Of a stretch of DNA of 64,000 nucleotides, positions 22,357 through 30,809 are shown one piece after another. The stretch's first letter is position 1. Every line of letters begins with the position of its first letter. The translations under genes and the position numbers were made by a program. The notes under the pieces were generated by a model that saw nothing but the letters and a program-made list of their open reading frames with translations, was not told the DNA's origin and did not search any database. Origin of the DNA: Virgisporangium ochraceum (GTDB lineage: Bacteria; Actinomycetota; Actinomycetes; Mycobacteriales; Micromonosporaceae). The DNA lies in NCBI RefSeq assembly GCF_016863655.1, contig NZ_BOPH01000080.1, positions 34,291 through 98,290 on the forward strand, written 5' to 3'.

Positions 22357-25004
22357 ATTTCGCGGGCCAGCTCGCCGCGCGACCTGATGCCGAGCTTCGG
22401 GAAGATCCGCGACAGGTGCGTCGTCACCGTGCGCGGCGACAGGAACAGGCGTTCGGCGATGTCCCGGTTGCTGAGACCCTCCGCGGCCAGCCGCGCGATC
22501 TGCAGCTCCTGTGGGGTCAGCGCCGACGCCGCGGCCACCGGCCGGCGCAGCGTCTCACCCGACGCCCGCAGCTCCGCGCGGGCGCGGTCGGCCCACGGGG
22601 TCGCGCCGAGGGCGTCGAACGTCGCGGCCGCGGCGCGCAACAGGGGACGGGCGTCGGTGGCGCGCCGTTGGCGGCGCAGTCCCGCGCCGTGGGCCAGTTG
22701 CAGCCGGGCCCGCTCGAACGGCCAGCCCGACAGGTCGGCCGCGAGCGCGGCCCCGAACTCTCCGGTCAGCACGGCGTCGGCGAACCGCAGCCCGACCGCG
22801 AGCGACGGCGAGCCGCACTCGGCGGCCACCGGCGTCAGCTCGTCGACCAGTTCGCGCAGCCGCGCCTCCTGGCCGCACCGGATCCCCGCCTCGGCCAGGT
22901 GCGCGAACATCACGAACCGCTGGTAGGGGTGGTATGCGACGTCGGCCGGGTCGAAGATGCGGTGCAGCTGCCGGAACGCGTCGTCGGGCCGCCCGCCGGC
23001 CAGCGCCTCCACCCCGCGGATCATCTGCACCAGCGCCAGCATCGTCAGTCGGCCGGCCGGCAGCAGTACGCTCTCGCCGAGGTCGGCCGCCTCCCGCGCC
23101 CCGTCGGCGTCGCCGCGCAGGGCCTGCGCGTGCCCGAGGAACAGCCGCGACGTCAGCATCCACGCCGGCTGGTTCGTCTCGGTCGCGAGGGCCGACGCCT
23201 CGGTCGCCAGCGCCGTCGCCGCCGTCGCGTCACCCTGGTAAGCCGCGGCGGAGGCCTGTGCGGTGAGCACCTGGGCCAGCAGCCCGATGCGGCCCTGGAC
23301 GCGCAGGCCCGCCACCGCCGAGGCGTAGAAACGCACGGCCAGGTCGTGCGCGCCGAGCCCGGCGGCGCCCAGGCCGAGCATGTGCTGCTGTGCCGGCGAC
23401 AGGTCGAACCGCGCCTGCAGGCGCGCCATCCGCTCCAGCGCCGCCGTACCGCGCCCGACCGGGTCGATCAGGGCGGTGGCCGCGACGACCCGCGGATCGT
23501 CGGCCGGCAGGTCGATCCCGTCGGCCACCTCCAGGTACCGGTCGACGATCCCCCGGTCGGGGTTCGACCAGTAGAACCGCAGGATCATGAGCATGAGGAA
23601 GTCGCTGGCCCGTTGCACCTCGCCGTCGCGGCTCAGCGCCTCGATGAGGTCGGCGTAGACGGGAAGGCGGGTGTTGCCGGAGTACGCCGTCTCCGCGAAC
23701 GTCTCGCGGGTGAAAGACAGCCAGGCCCGGTCGACCGGGTGGAGTTCCTCGTCGACCACCGCGTCGAGGAAGCGCCGGGCGGCGGCGAGGTCGCCCTGCT
23801 CCACGGCCGAGGCGGAGGCGTTCAGCAGCCGGCGGCCGCGCTCGCGCGGGTCCTGGCTCAGCTGCGCGGCACGGTCGAACGCGGCCAGCGCGATGCTGAC
23901 CGCCTGGCTCAGCCCGGCCCGCTCCGCCGTCGCGGTCAGCTCGGCTGCCAGCGCCTCGTCGGGTCCGTCGGCGGCCGCGGCCCGGTGCCAGATCTGGCGG
24001 TCGGCGTCCCCCGACAGCACCTGCGCCAGCGCGGCATGGACCCGCCGACGCTGCGCGACCGACGCGGACTGGTACAGCGCCGAGCGCAGCAACGGGTGCC
24101 GGAACCGCAACCGGTAGGCGTCGTCGACGCGCACCAGCCGGCTCGCCACCGCCGGCTCCACGTCGGCGGCCGTGACCGGCTCCCGCTCGGCCCGGCCGGC
24201 CGCGGCCAGGATCTCGTCGAGGCCGTCGCCGTCGTCGAGGGCCGCCACGAGCAGAACCGCCCGGGTCGGCGTCGGAAGCTCCGCGACCAGCGCGCCGAAC
24301 GTCCGCTCCACGCGGGTGCTCAGCGGCAGCCACGACGGCAGCAGGGCGCCGGCACCCGACCGCGCCGCGATGCCGCCCAGCTCGACGAGCCCGAGCGGGT
24401 TGCCGGCGGCCTGGCCGAGCACCCGCTCCCGCAGCGCCGGCGAGAGGCCGGGTGCGACCCGGTCGAGCAGGATGCCGGCGTCGGCCGCCGACAGCGGTTC
24501 GAGCCGCTGCTCCGGCAGTCCCACCCCGGCGAGCTGACGGTCGAGGTCCTCGCCGTCGCGGACCGTGAGCACCATCGCCACGTCGTCGACGTCGATCCGC
24601 CGCGCCGCGAACGTCAACGCCTCCCACGACGGACGGTCGAGCCACTGCGCGTCCTCGACCGCGACGAGCACCGGTGCGGGCTGCGCGCCGAGCAGGTCGA
24701 GCAGGTCGACCGCCGCGCGGAACGGCGACTCGAGGTCGCCGGCCCGCAGGTCGGCACCCAGGACGCGGGTGAGCCGGTGCAGCCCGGCGTACGCGACGCG
24801 GACCTCGGCCAGCACCCCGGACGTGCCGGCGACCCGCATGCCCCGCTCGGCGGCGAGCCCGGCGAGGTGCTCGACGAGCGCCGACTTGCCGATTCCGGCC
24901 TCGCCCCGCACGACAACGGCGCCGCCGCGGTGCGCGGCCGCTGCGTCGAGCAGCGCGGTCAGCGCGCGGATCTCCGCCTCGCGGCCGACCAGCATGGTCG
25001 ACAT
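22350..25004 (-). CDS. LAL-type LuxR-family transcriptional regulator
   Basis: The 884-residue protein has the full LAL layout. An N-terminal AAA/STAND ATPase has Walker A GEAGIGKS at about residues 34-41 and Walker B VLVAVEDAQWLD at about 113-124. A long TPR-like helical middle follows, and then a C-terminal GerE helix-turn-helix at about 826-880 (LTPQELQIARLAAEGLSNRD, FLSPRTVTTHLSRIFPKLGI). The start ATG has the alternative MLVGRE three codons later. Family knowledge: it is an ATP-dependent activator like MalT. It is directly upstream of four hydrolases and a metallo-hydrolase on the same strand, its probable targets. Confidence 0.94.
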   Translation of the reverse strand: MSTMLVGREAEIRALTALLDAAAAHRGGAVVVRGEAGIGKSALVEHLAGLAAERGMRVAGTSGVLAEVRVAYAGLHRLTRVLGADLRAGDLESPFRAAVDLLDLLGAQPAPVLVAVEDAQWLDRPSWEALTFAARRIDVDDVAMVLTVRDGEDLDRQLAGVGLPEQRLEPLSAADAGILLDRVAPGLSPALRERVLGQAAGNPLGLVELGGIAARSGAGALLPSWLPLSTRVERTFGALVAELPTPTRAVLLVAALDDGDGLDEILAAAGRAEREPVTAADVEPAVASRLVRVDDAYRLRFRHPLLRSALYQSASVAQRRRVHAALAQVLSGDADRQIWHRAAAADGPDEALAAELTATAERAGLSQAVSIALAAFDRAAQLSQDPRERGRRLLNASASAVEQGDLAAARRFLDAVVDEELHPVDRAWLSFTRETFAETAYSGNTRLPVYADLIEALSRDGEVQRASDFLMLMILRFYWSNPDRGIVDRYLEVADGIDLPADDPRVVAATALIDPVGRGTAALERMARLQARFDLSPAQQHMLGLGAAGLGAHDLAVRFYASAVAGLRVQGRIGLLAQVLTAQASAAAYQGDATAATALATEASALATETNQPAWMLTSRLFLGHAQALRGDADGAREAADLGESVLLPAGRLTMLALVQMIRGVEALAGGRPDDAFRQLHRIFDPADVAYHPYQRFVMFAHLAEAGIRCGQEARLRELVDELTPVAAECGSPSLAVGLRFADAVLTGEFGAALAADLSGWPFERARLQLAHGAGLRRQRRATDARPLLRAAAATFDALGATPWADRARAELRASGETLRRPVAAASALTPQELQIARLAAEGLSNRDIAERLFLSPRTVTTHLSRIFPKLGIRSRGELAREIT

Positions 25005-25019
25005 CGTAGCCAGCGACTG

Positions 25020-25094
25020 TTACGCGGCGGAAACGTCCCGGTAGCCCTCGGCCTGCAGCCGGAACAGCGGGGCGTACCGGCCACCGGAGGCCAT
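25020..25094 (-). pseudogene. C-terminal scrap of an ABC exporter gene
   Basis: The reverse strand encodes GGRYAPLFRLQAEGYRDVSA just before a stop. This is the usual C-terminal end of fused ABC exporter proteins (G-G-R-Y-A-x-L-x-x-L-Q). Nothing upstream continues the nucleotide-binding domain; the sequence becomes unrelated right of 25094. This is therefore a remnant of about 25 codons, and the assignment rests on that short motif. Confidence 0.45.
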
Positions 25095-25226
25095 TGCCGC
25101 CGTCGCGGGTGACCCGGAGGCGCTCGCCGAGGTCGGCCCGCTGCGCGCCACCCTGGACGATCGGCACCGTCTCCCGGGGTGACACCGTTCCGGTCGCGCT
25201 CCCGCGCGCTGAACAGCTCACGCGCT

Positions 25227-25279
25227 GAACAGTGATATCGATTTGTGTCGATCACATTCATGGATTGATATCACTGTTC
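25227..25279. promoter_or_regulatory. 13-bp perfect inverted repeat upstream of doxX-like gene
   Basis: GAACAGTGATATC (25227-25239) and GATATCACTGTTC (25267-25279) are exact inverse copies with a 27-bp A+T-rich spacer. A further GAACAG lies at 25211. The site is about 100 bp upstream of the DoxX start in a 374-bp stretch (25005-25378) that otherwise holds only an ABC-gene scrap. It could be a looping operator, or the ends of a small palindromic element. Confidence 0.5.
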
Positions 25280-25378
25280 TGTTCGGGTCCTCCGCGTGTG
25301 AGGGTGGGGCACGCGCTTCAACGGCGAGGCCGGCAACGTCCACTGTGGACATCCATGGATACAACCCGCGGAGGCACG

Positions 25379-25828
25379 ATGTCTTTCGACAGATTCTCTG
25401 GTCCGGTGTGGTCGCTGTTCAGGATCGCGATCGGTGTTCTGTTCCTGTGCCACGGAGCGGCCGGCGTGTTCGGCCTCTTCGGCGGGCACCGGGGGAGCGG
25501 AGAGGCTCTGCCGATGGGCAGCTGGCCGAACTGGTGGGCCGCCGTCATCCAGGTCGTGGGCGGGGCGCTCGTCGTCGCCGGCCTGGCGACCCGGCCCGCC
25601 GCGCTGCTGGCCTCCGGATCGATGGCCTACGCCTACTTCGTGGTGCACCAGCCGGAAGGCCTGCTGCCCCTCAACAACGGCGGCGTGACCTCCGCCCTCT
25701 ACGCCTGGGCCTTCCTCGCCATCGCCGCGCTCGGTGCCGGCCCCTGGTCGGTCGACGGACTGCTGAACCGCCGCCGCGTCGACGAGGGCGTCACACCGGT
25801 ACCCGTCGGCGTGCGCGACGCCGCATAG
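25379..25828 (+). CDS. DoxX-family membrane protein
   Basis: The 149-residue protein starts at an ATG with GCGGAGG seven bases upstream. It has four hydrophobic segments: SLFRIAIGVLFLCHGAAGVF, AAVIQVVGGALVVAGLATRP, ALLASGSMAYAYFVVHQPEG and LYAWAFLAIAALGAGPWSVD. This matches the DoxX/DoxD-like family (4TM). Mycobacterial DoxX takes part in a membrane oxidoreductase complex that handles oxidative stress; no such partner lies beside it here. A strong hairpin follows 20 bp after the stop. Confidence 0.9.
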   Translation: MSFDRFSGPVWSLFRIAIGVLFLCHGAAGVFGLFGGHRGSGEALPMGSWPNWWAAVIQVVGGALVVAGLATRPAALLASGSMAYAYFVVHQPEGLLPLNNGGVTSALYAWAFLAIAALGAGPWSVDGLLNRRRVDEGVTPVPVGVRDAA

Positions 25829-25847
25829 CGCCCGGTAACCCCACCGA

Positions 25848-25876
25848 CCACAGTGGACGTCCCACGTCCACTGTGG
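25848..25876 (+). terminator. Hairpin terminator after doxX-like gene
   Basis: CCACAGTGGACGT (25848-25860) and ACGTCCACTGTGG (25864-25876) pair over 13 bp with a 3-nt loop CCC, 20 bp past the DoxX stop. There is no U-tract, as is usual in high-G+C actinobacteria. Each arm contains most of the GTCCACAGTGGAC word that recurs elsewhere in the window. Confidence 0.7.
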
Positions 25877-25961
25877 GAAGGCCTCATGAGACGGGCGTCG
25901 GTGCCGATGGATAGGTCGGCTGCCGTGGGGCTGTTCGTGAGTGCCGGAGTGGGGATCGTCG

Positions 25962-27935
25962 GTGAAGCGGTGGTACCGGATCAGCCGCGTCGCGTGGTTC
26001 GGCATGGTCGTGACCATCATCGCGATCGCGGTCGGTGCGTTGCTGGCCAGTGCCAGCACGAGGCGGTTGACGACGGTCGTGGCCGAGTCGACCGCCCTGG
26101 TTTCCGCGTACACCCGCACCGACGAGGCCGTCGTGGCGGAACGGTCGCTGGAGCGCCAGTACCGCCTCAACCCCGACCCGTCCGTCCGGCGCGACTACGA
26201 ACGGCAGAAGGAGAACGTGCTCGTCGCGCTCGACGACATCGAACGGATCGGGACGGCCGAGGACCGGGCACTGGTCAAGAAGGTGCGGTTCGCGCACTCC
26301 TACTACGACAGCGCCATCCAACGGCTGTTCGACGCGGTCGACACCGGCAGCCCCTCGCTCGCCTACAGCATCGAGAGCAACGAGGTCGGCCCCGCCTTCG
26401 ACGAGCTCGACGAGCTCCTCGACACCGGCGCCGAACGGCATGTCGCGGCGGCCGAGCGGGCCGTCGAGAACCTGTACCGGGTCGAGGGCACCGTCACCGT
26501 CGCCGCCTGGGTCGGCTCAGCGTTCGGGATGGCGCTGGCCTTCACGTTCGGGCTTCTGCTGGCCCGGTACCAGCGCGAGCTGGTCCGGCAGGCCGCCGAC
26601 AGCCGCCACCACGCGACCCACGACCCGCTGACCGGTCTGCCGAACCGGACGCTGTTCACCGACCGGCTCGGCGAGACGCTCGCCGGAGGACTCCGGGACG
26701 GGACCGAGCTGACGATCCTGCGGTTCGACCTCGACCGGTTCAAGGAGGTCAACGACGTCCTCGGCCACCACCACGGCGACCTCCTGCTGCGGCAGGTCGC
26801 CGCGCGCCTGTGCGAGGCGCTGCGCGCGTCGGACACCGTGGCCCGCCTGTCCGGCGACGAGTTCGCGGTTCTGCTGGCCGGCACCGGTGCCGAGGCGGGG
26901 CACCGGCAGGCCGAGCGGCTGCTGCGCGAGTTGCACCGCAGCTTCACGCTGGACACCGTCACCGTCGACGTCGAGGTGAGCGTCGGGATGGCGGTGGCGC
27001 CCTTGCACGCCGACCGCGTCGACGACCTCATGCGCTGCGCCGACCTGGCCCTGTTCCAGGCCAAGGACGCGAAGACCGGTGTCGTCGTGTACGACCCGGA
27101 CATGGTCGTGGACCAGCCGAACCGCCTCGTGCTCCTCGGCGACCTGCGCCGCGCGATGGAGCAGCCCGACGAGCTGGTCCTGCATTACCAGCCCAAGGTG
27201 GGGCTGCGGAACGACCGGTTGTGCGGCGTGGAGGCCCTGGTGCGGTGGAGGCACCCGGTGCGCGGTGTGGTCTCGCCGGCGGAGTTCATCCCGGTCGCCG
27301 AGAGCACCGGGCTCATCAACAGGCTGACGGCGCACGTCCTGGCGATGGCGGTGGCGCAGGCCCGGACCTGGCTCGACGAGGGGCTGGAGGTCCCGATCGC
27401 GGTCAACCTGTCGCCCCGCTGCCTGCTCGACCCCGACCTGCTCGGCCGGGTACGGGAGCTGCTCGTGGAGCACGGCGTGCCGGCCCGGGCGCTGCGGCTG
27501 GAGGTCACCGAGACGGCCGTCATGGCCAACCCCGCGCTGGCGCTGAGGACCCTGAACGGCCTCCACGACCTGGGTGTTCGGCTGTCGATCGACGACTACG
27601 GCACCGGCTACTCGTCGATGGCGTACCTCAGACGGCTGCCCGTCGACGAGCTGAAGGTCGACCGGTCGTTCGTCACCAACATGTCGACCAGCGACCACGA
27701 CGCCGTCCTGGTCCGCAGCGCCGTGGACCTCGGACACAACCTCGGGCTGACCGTCGTCGCCGAAGGCGTCGAGACCGCCGGCCAGGTCGAGGCGCTGCGC
27801 GACCTCGGGTGCGACATCGCACAGGGTTTCCACTACGCCAGGCCGATGCCTCCGGCGGAGCTCGCAGGGTGGCTGCGGGACGGCGGCCGCGACCCGCGGG
27901 TCCCCGCGCCGGTGCGGATGAGCGGCGCGAGGTAG
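25962..27935 (+). CDS. Membrane GGDEF-EAL protein (cyclic-di-GMP enzyme)
   Basis: The GTG at 25962 has GGAGTGGGGATC upstream; an in-frame GTG at 25941 is the alternative. The N-terminus has one membrane helix (VAWFGMVVTIIAIAVGALLA), an extracytoplasmic helical sensor of about 150 residues, and a second helix (VGSAFGMALAFTFGLLLARY). A GGDEF domain follows, whose signature reads L-S-G-D-E-F near residue 296 (first Gly replaced by Ser). The EAL domain starts near residue 400 with an intact signature (GVEALVRW) and the downstream metal-binding DDYGTGYSS. The EAL half should hydrolyse cyclic-di-GMP. The GGDEF half may be weak or only GTP-binding. Confidence 0.92.
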   Translation: MKRWYRISRVAWFGMVVTIIAIAVGALLASASTRRLTTVVAESTALVSAYTRTDEAVVAERSLERQYRLNPDPSVRRDYERQKENVLVALDDIERIGTAEDRALVKKVRFAHSYYDSAIQRLFDAVDTGSPSLAYSIESNEVGPAFDELDELLDTGAERHVAAAERAVENLYRVEGTVTVAAWVGSAFGMALAFTFGLLLARYQRELVRQAADSRHHATHDPLTGLPNRTLFTDRLGETLAGGLRDGTELTILRFDLDRFKEVNDVLGHHHGDLLLRQVAARLCEALRASDTVARLSGDEFAVLLAGTGAEAGHRQAERLLRELHRSFTLDTVTVDVEVSVGMAVAPLHADRVDDLMRCADLALFQAKDAKTGVVVYDPDMVVDQPNRLVLLGDLRRAMEQPDELVLHYQPKVGLRNDRLCGVEALVRWRHPVRGVVSPAEFIPVAESTGLINRLTAHVLAMAVAQARTWLDEGLEVPIAVNLSPRCLLDPDLLGRVRELLVEHGVPARALRLEVTETAVMANPALALRTLNGLHDLGVRLSIDDYGTGYSSMAYLRRLPVDELKVDRSFVTNMSTSDHDAVLVRSAVDLGHNLGLTVVAEGVETAGQVEALRDLGCDIAQGFHYARPMPPAELAGWLRDGGRDPRVPAPVRMSGAR

Positions 27936-27938
27936 CGG

Positions 27939-28801
27939 CTACGAGCTGGTGATGGTCTGCCGCTCGCGGGTGACGGCGTCGTAGCGCAGGAAGGCCGTGC
28001 CGGGCAGCTTCTTGGCGGCATACATCGCGATGTCGGCGCAGCGCAGCAGCGTTCCCGGGTCGTCGCCGCCGCGCCCTTCGGCGATTCCGATGCTGGCCCG
28101 GACCGTGAGCGTGTGCCCACCGGCGACGACGGGCTCGCGCAGGGCCTCGATCATGCAGTGGGCCACGGTGTCGGCGGCGAGCGGGTCGGCGCTGTCGACC
28201 ACGACGACGAACTCGTCGCCGCCGAGCCGGGCGACCGTGTCGACCCCCCGAGGCAGCGCACGAAGCGCCCGGCGACCGCGGTCAGGAGCAGGTCGCCGAC
28301 CTCGTGGCCGAGTGTGTCGTTGACCTCCTTGAAGTCGTCGAGGTCGGCGAGGGCGACGCTGACCCGGTGCGGGCCGGGCCGGTTCAGCGCGGCGGCGAGC
28401 CGGCGGTGGAACAGGACCCGGTTCGGCAGCCCGGTCAGCGCGTCGTGGGTCGCGCTGTGGTCGAGTTGCGTGAGCAGCCGCCCGTTGTCCCTGAGGACGG
28501 TGACCTGCCGGAGGATGACCATCGCGGTCAGGCCGACCGCGACGGCCACGATCAGCCGCCGTTCGACGTGGTCGCCGCCACCGACCCAGGTGGTGGCGAC
28601 GAGCGAGGCGATCTGCGTGGTCCGGTTCGACGAGACGAGCGCGGGACGCGTCGCGAAGTGCCAGATGAACACGGCCGAGGCCACCATGACGATGGGCCCC
28701 AGCGGCACCAGCAGGTTCACCGCGAACCACAGCAGGCCGGCGACGAGCGCGGCACCGCAGAGCCGCAGGGGGACCGACGTGGTCCGGTCCCCGGGCGTCA
28801 C
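27939..28801 (-). pseudogene. GGDEF diguanylate cyclase with a single-base frameshift
   Basis: From a GTG that overlaps the preceding PAS-EAL stop (GTGA), the protein has about four membrane helices (LCGAALVAGLLWFAVNLLVP and on), then a GGDEF domain starting HDALTGLPNRVLFHRRLAA. At a run of six C on the plus strand (28244-28249) the frame changes. One extra base there would restore a continuous protein of about 287 residues with an intact catalytic signature (VARLGGDEFVVVV) and a complete C-terminus (ADIAMYAAKK). All domain parts are present, so this is either a recent mutation, a phase-variable tract or a sequencing error. Confidence 0.8.
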
Positions 28802-30267
28802 GGCCCGACCAGCTCGGTGGGCCGGGGGGTGTCGACCGGTCGGTCGTCGGCGGCGCCGGTCCACTCGAGAACCGGCTCGAGGTCCGGTCTGGCGATGTGG
28901 AAGCCCTGCGCGCTGGTGATGCCCGCGCTGCCGAGGACGGCGAGTTCCTCGGCGGTCTCGACGCCTTCGGCCACGGTCACGACGCCGAGCGAGCCGGCGA
29001 ACGAGCTCATCGCACCGAGCAGCGCGCGGCGGGCGGGATCGCGGTGGGCGTCGGCGACGATGCTGCGGTCGAGCTTGATGATGTCCGGACGCAGCCGGAG
29101 GATGTGCTGCATCGACGCGTAACCGGCGCCGGCGTCGTCGACGGCCAGCCGGACACCGCTGTGCGCGAGGCGGCGGACGACGTCGGCCAGCGCGTCGTAG
29201 TCCTCGACCACGGCATGCTCGGTCACCTCGACGACCACCCGGCGCGCCGCCGGTCCCACCGCGGTGAGCAGCTCGGACAGCCGGGGATCGACAATTGTCT
29301 GTGGACTGAGGTTGACCGACAGGTACATGTCGGTGGGGAGCCGGGTCAGGTGCCGGCACGCCAGCGCGACCGCGTGCAGCTCGAGCTCGGGCCCGAGCCC
29401 GACCTGCCACGCCTCCTCGAACCACACGTTCGGGGGCCGGTAGGGAACGGGCGTGAACCGCGCCAGCGCCTCGTGACCGACCACCCGCCGGGTCCTGACG
29501 TCGACGATCGGCTGCAACGCCATGTTCAGGGCGCCGGGATCGGCCAGCACCGTCCCGATGCGCTCGCGGGCGGCGGACCGGCCCGCCAGCCACACCTGTT
29601 CGGCCTCGGCGGCGCGGAACTCGCCGGTCACGTCGACGGTCGAGCCGCGGAACCCCAGGAACCGGCCGCTGTCGTCGCGGATCGGGGTGGCGCTGGTGAC
29701 GACGTGCCGGACGGACCCGTCGCGGTGCCTGACCCGGGTGCGCCAGTGCTGCCAGCCGTCACCGAGCGCACCCGCCTGTACCCGCGCCAGGGTCGCGGGT
29801 CGGTCCTCCTCCATGACCAGCATCTCGATCGCGTCGTGTCCGAGCACCTCGTGCGGCTCGTAGCCGAGTACGGCCCGGACGCCGGCGCTGGAGTAGGTGA
29901 TGCGGTTGGACGCGTCCAGGTGCCACAACCACCCGTACGCGGTCCGGACGGTGTCCCGGTAGGCGCCGAGCGCGTCGTGCGCGGTGTCGGCGAGCGCCCG
30001 GTTCAGCCGGACCAGGCGCACCACCATGCCCGCGACCACCGGCAGCCACGCGACGCCGATCAACGACAGCCACTCGTCCGCCTCGAACCCGTCCCGGTTG
30101 ACGATCGAGTCGATCCAGTCCCACACGTACCCCGCGAGGGACATCGCGATGCTGATGGCGAACACGGCGATCGCGGCCGAGACGACACGCCTGGTCTGCG
30201 CCACGCGGGAGGTGCGCTCGGGCATCACCTCGGCGGCGTCCTCGCCGAAGTCGGTCACACGCCACAT
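28798..30267 (-). CDS. Membrane PAS-EAL protein (cyclic-di-GMP phosphodiesterase-like)
   Basis: The 489-residue protein starts at an ATG with GGAG eight bases upstream. Two N-terminal membrane helices (AAIAVFAISIAMSLAGYVW and LIGVAWLPVVAGMVVRLVRL) are followed by a PAS domain at about residues 105-215 (LWHLDASNRITYSSAGVRAV, RVRHRDGSVRHVV, FRGSTVDVT). An EAL domain follows from about residue 235 (VGHEALARF, LSVNLSPQTI, VDDAGAGYASM, VAEGVET). EAL and metal-site residues are present, so cyclic-di-GMP hydrolysis is expected. Its stop overlaps the start of the GGDEF gene, an enzyme pair of opposite activity. Confidence 0.92.
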   Translation of the reverse strand: MWRVTDFGEDAAEVMPERTSRVAQTRRVVSAAIAVFAISIAMSLAGYVWDWIDSIVNRDGFEADEWLSLIGVAWLPVVAGMVVRLVRLNRALADTAHDALGAYRDTVRTAYGWLWHLDASNRITYSSAGVRAVLGYEPHEVLGHDAIEMLVMEEDRPATLARVQAGALGDGWQHWRTRVRHRDGSVRHVVTSATPIRDDSGRFLGFRGSTVDVTGEFRAAEAEQVWLAGRSAARERIGTVLADPGALNMALQPIVDVRTRRVVGHEALARFTPVPYRPPNVWFEEAWQVGLGPELELHAVALACRHLTRLPTDMYLSVNLSPQTIVDPRLSELLTAVGPAARRVVVEVTEHAVVEDYDALADVVRRLAHSGVRLAVDDAGAGYASMQHILRLRPDIIKLDRSIVADAHRDPARRALLGAMSSFAGSLGVVTVAEGVETAEELAVLGSAGITSAQGFHIARPDLEPVLEWTGAADDRPVDTPRPTELVGP

Positions 30268-30321
30268 GTCGACCGGCTCCGGTGGGATCTGAGGAGCGCC
30301 ACCGGTGCAGTTCGGTGCCGG

Positions 30322-30786
30322 TCACCCGGACCCGAGGTACGCCCGCAGCCGGTCCGCGTACGGGCGGCGCTCCGCGGCCGGCCGGAAGTCCTTCTGGGGA
30401 TGGGTGAAGTACAGGTCGTCGCCGGCGTACCGGGGAAAGACGTGCATGTGGTAGTGCCAGACGTCCTGGTTACCGGCGGGCTCGTTGTGCTGGCGCACGG
30501 ATGTCCCGTCGCAGCCGTAGGTGTGCCGGATCGCGATGGCGACCTCCCGCGCCAGGTCGTGGATCGCGTGCCCGTACCGGGACGGCAGGTCGTACAGGTT
30601 CTCGAAGTGCGCGTTCGGGACGACGAGCACGTGACCGTGGTTCTTCGGCCACCATCGCGGCGAGACGAACGCGGTGGCGAGTCCGGTACGCCGCACCACG
30701 TCGTCCTGGGTCCGCCGCTCGTCCCCACCTCCCGCCGCGAGGCGGCAGAAGGGGCACTCGTAGCCGCTCGGCGCGTGGTTGAACAC
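30322..30786 (-). CDS. HIT-family hydrolase
   Basis: The 154-residue protein starts at a GTG with GGGAGAAG upstream. It has the histidine-triad signature H-Y-H-M-H-V-F near residue 119 and an N-terminal C-P-F-C pair (YECPFCRL) with a later His that may bind zinc. HIT proteins hydrolyse nucleoside phosphoramidates or dinucleoside polyphosphates in the cytoplasm. It lies 23 bp downstream of the DUF885 gene and probably shares its transcript. Confidence 0.92.
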   Translation of the reverse strand: MFNHAPSGYECPFCRLAAGGGDERRTQDDVVRRTGLATAFVSPRWWPKNHGHVLVVPNAHFENLYDLPSRYGHAIHDLAREVAIAIRHTYGCDGTSVRQHNEPAGNQDVWHYHMHVFPRYAGDDLYFTHPQKDFRPAAERRPYADRLRAYLGSG

Positions 30787-30809
30787 GTCTTCTCCCGTCG
30801 GTCGATTGG

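Noticed and set aside
22416..25112. An 898-codon plus-strand frame opposite the LAL regulator
   Set aside because: Composition is Arg/Gln/Gly-rich with no recognisable motif; the minus strand encodes a complete LAL protein.
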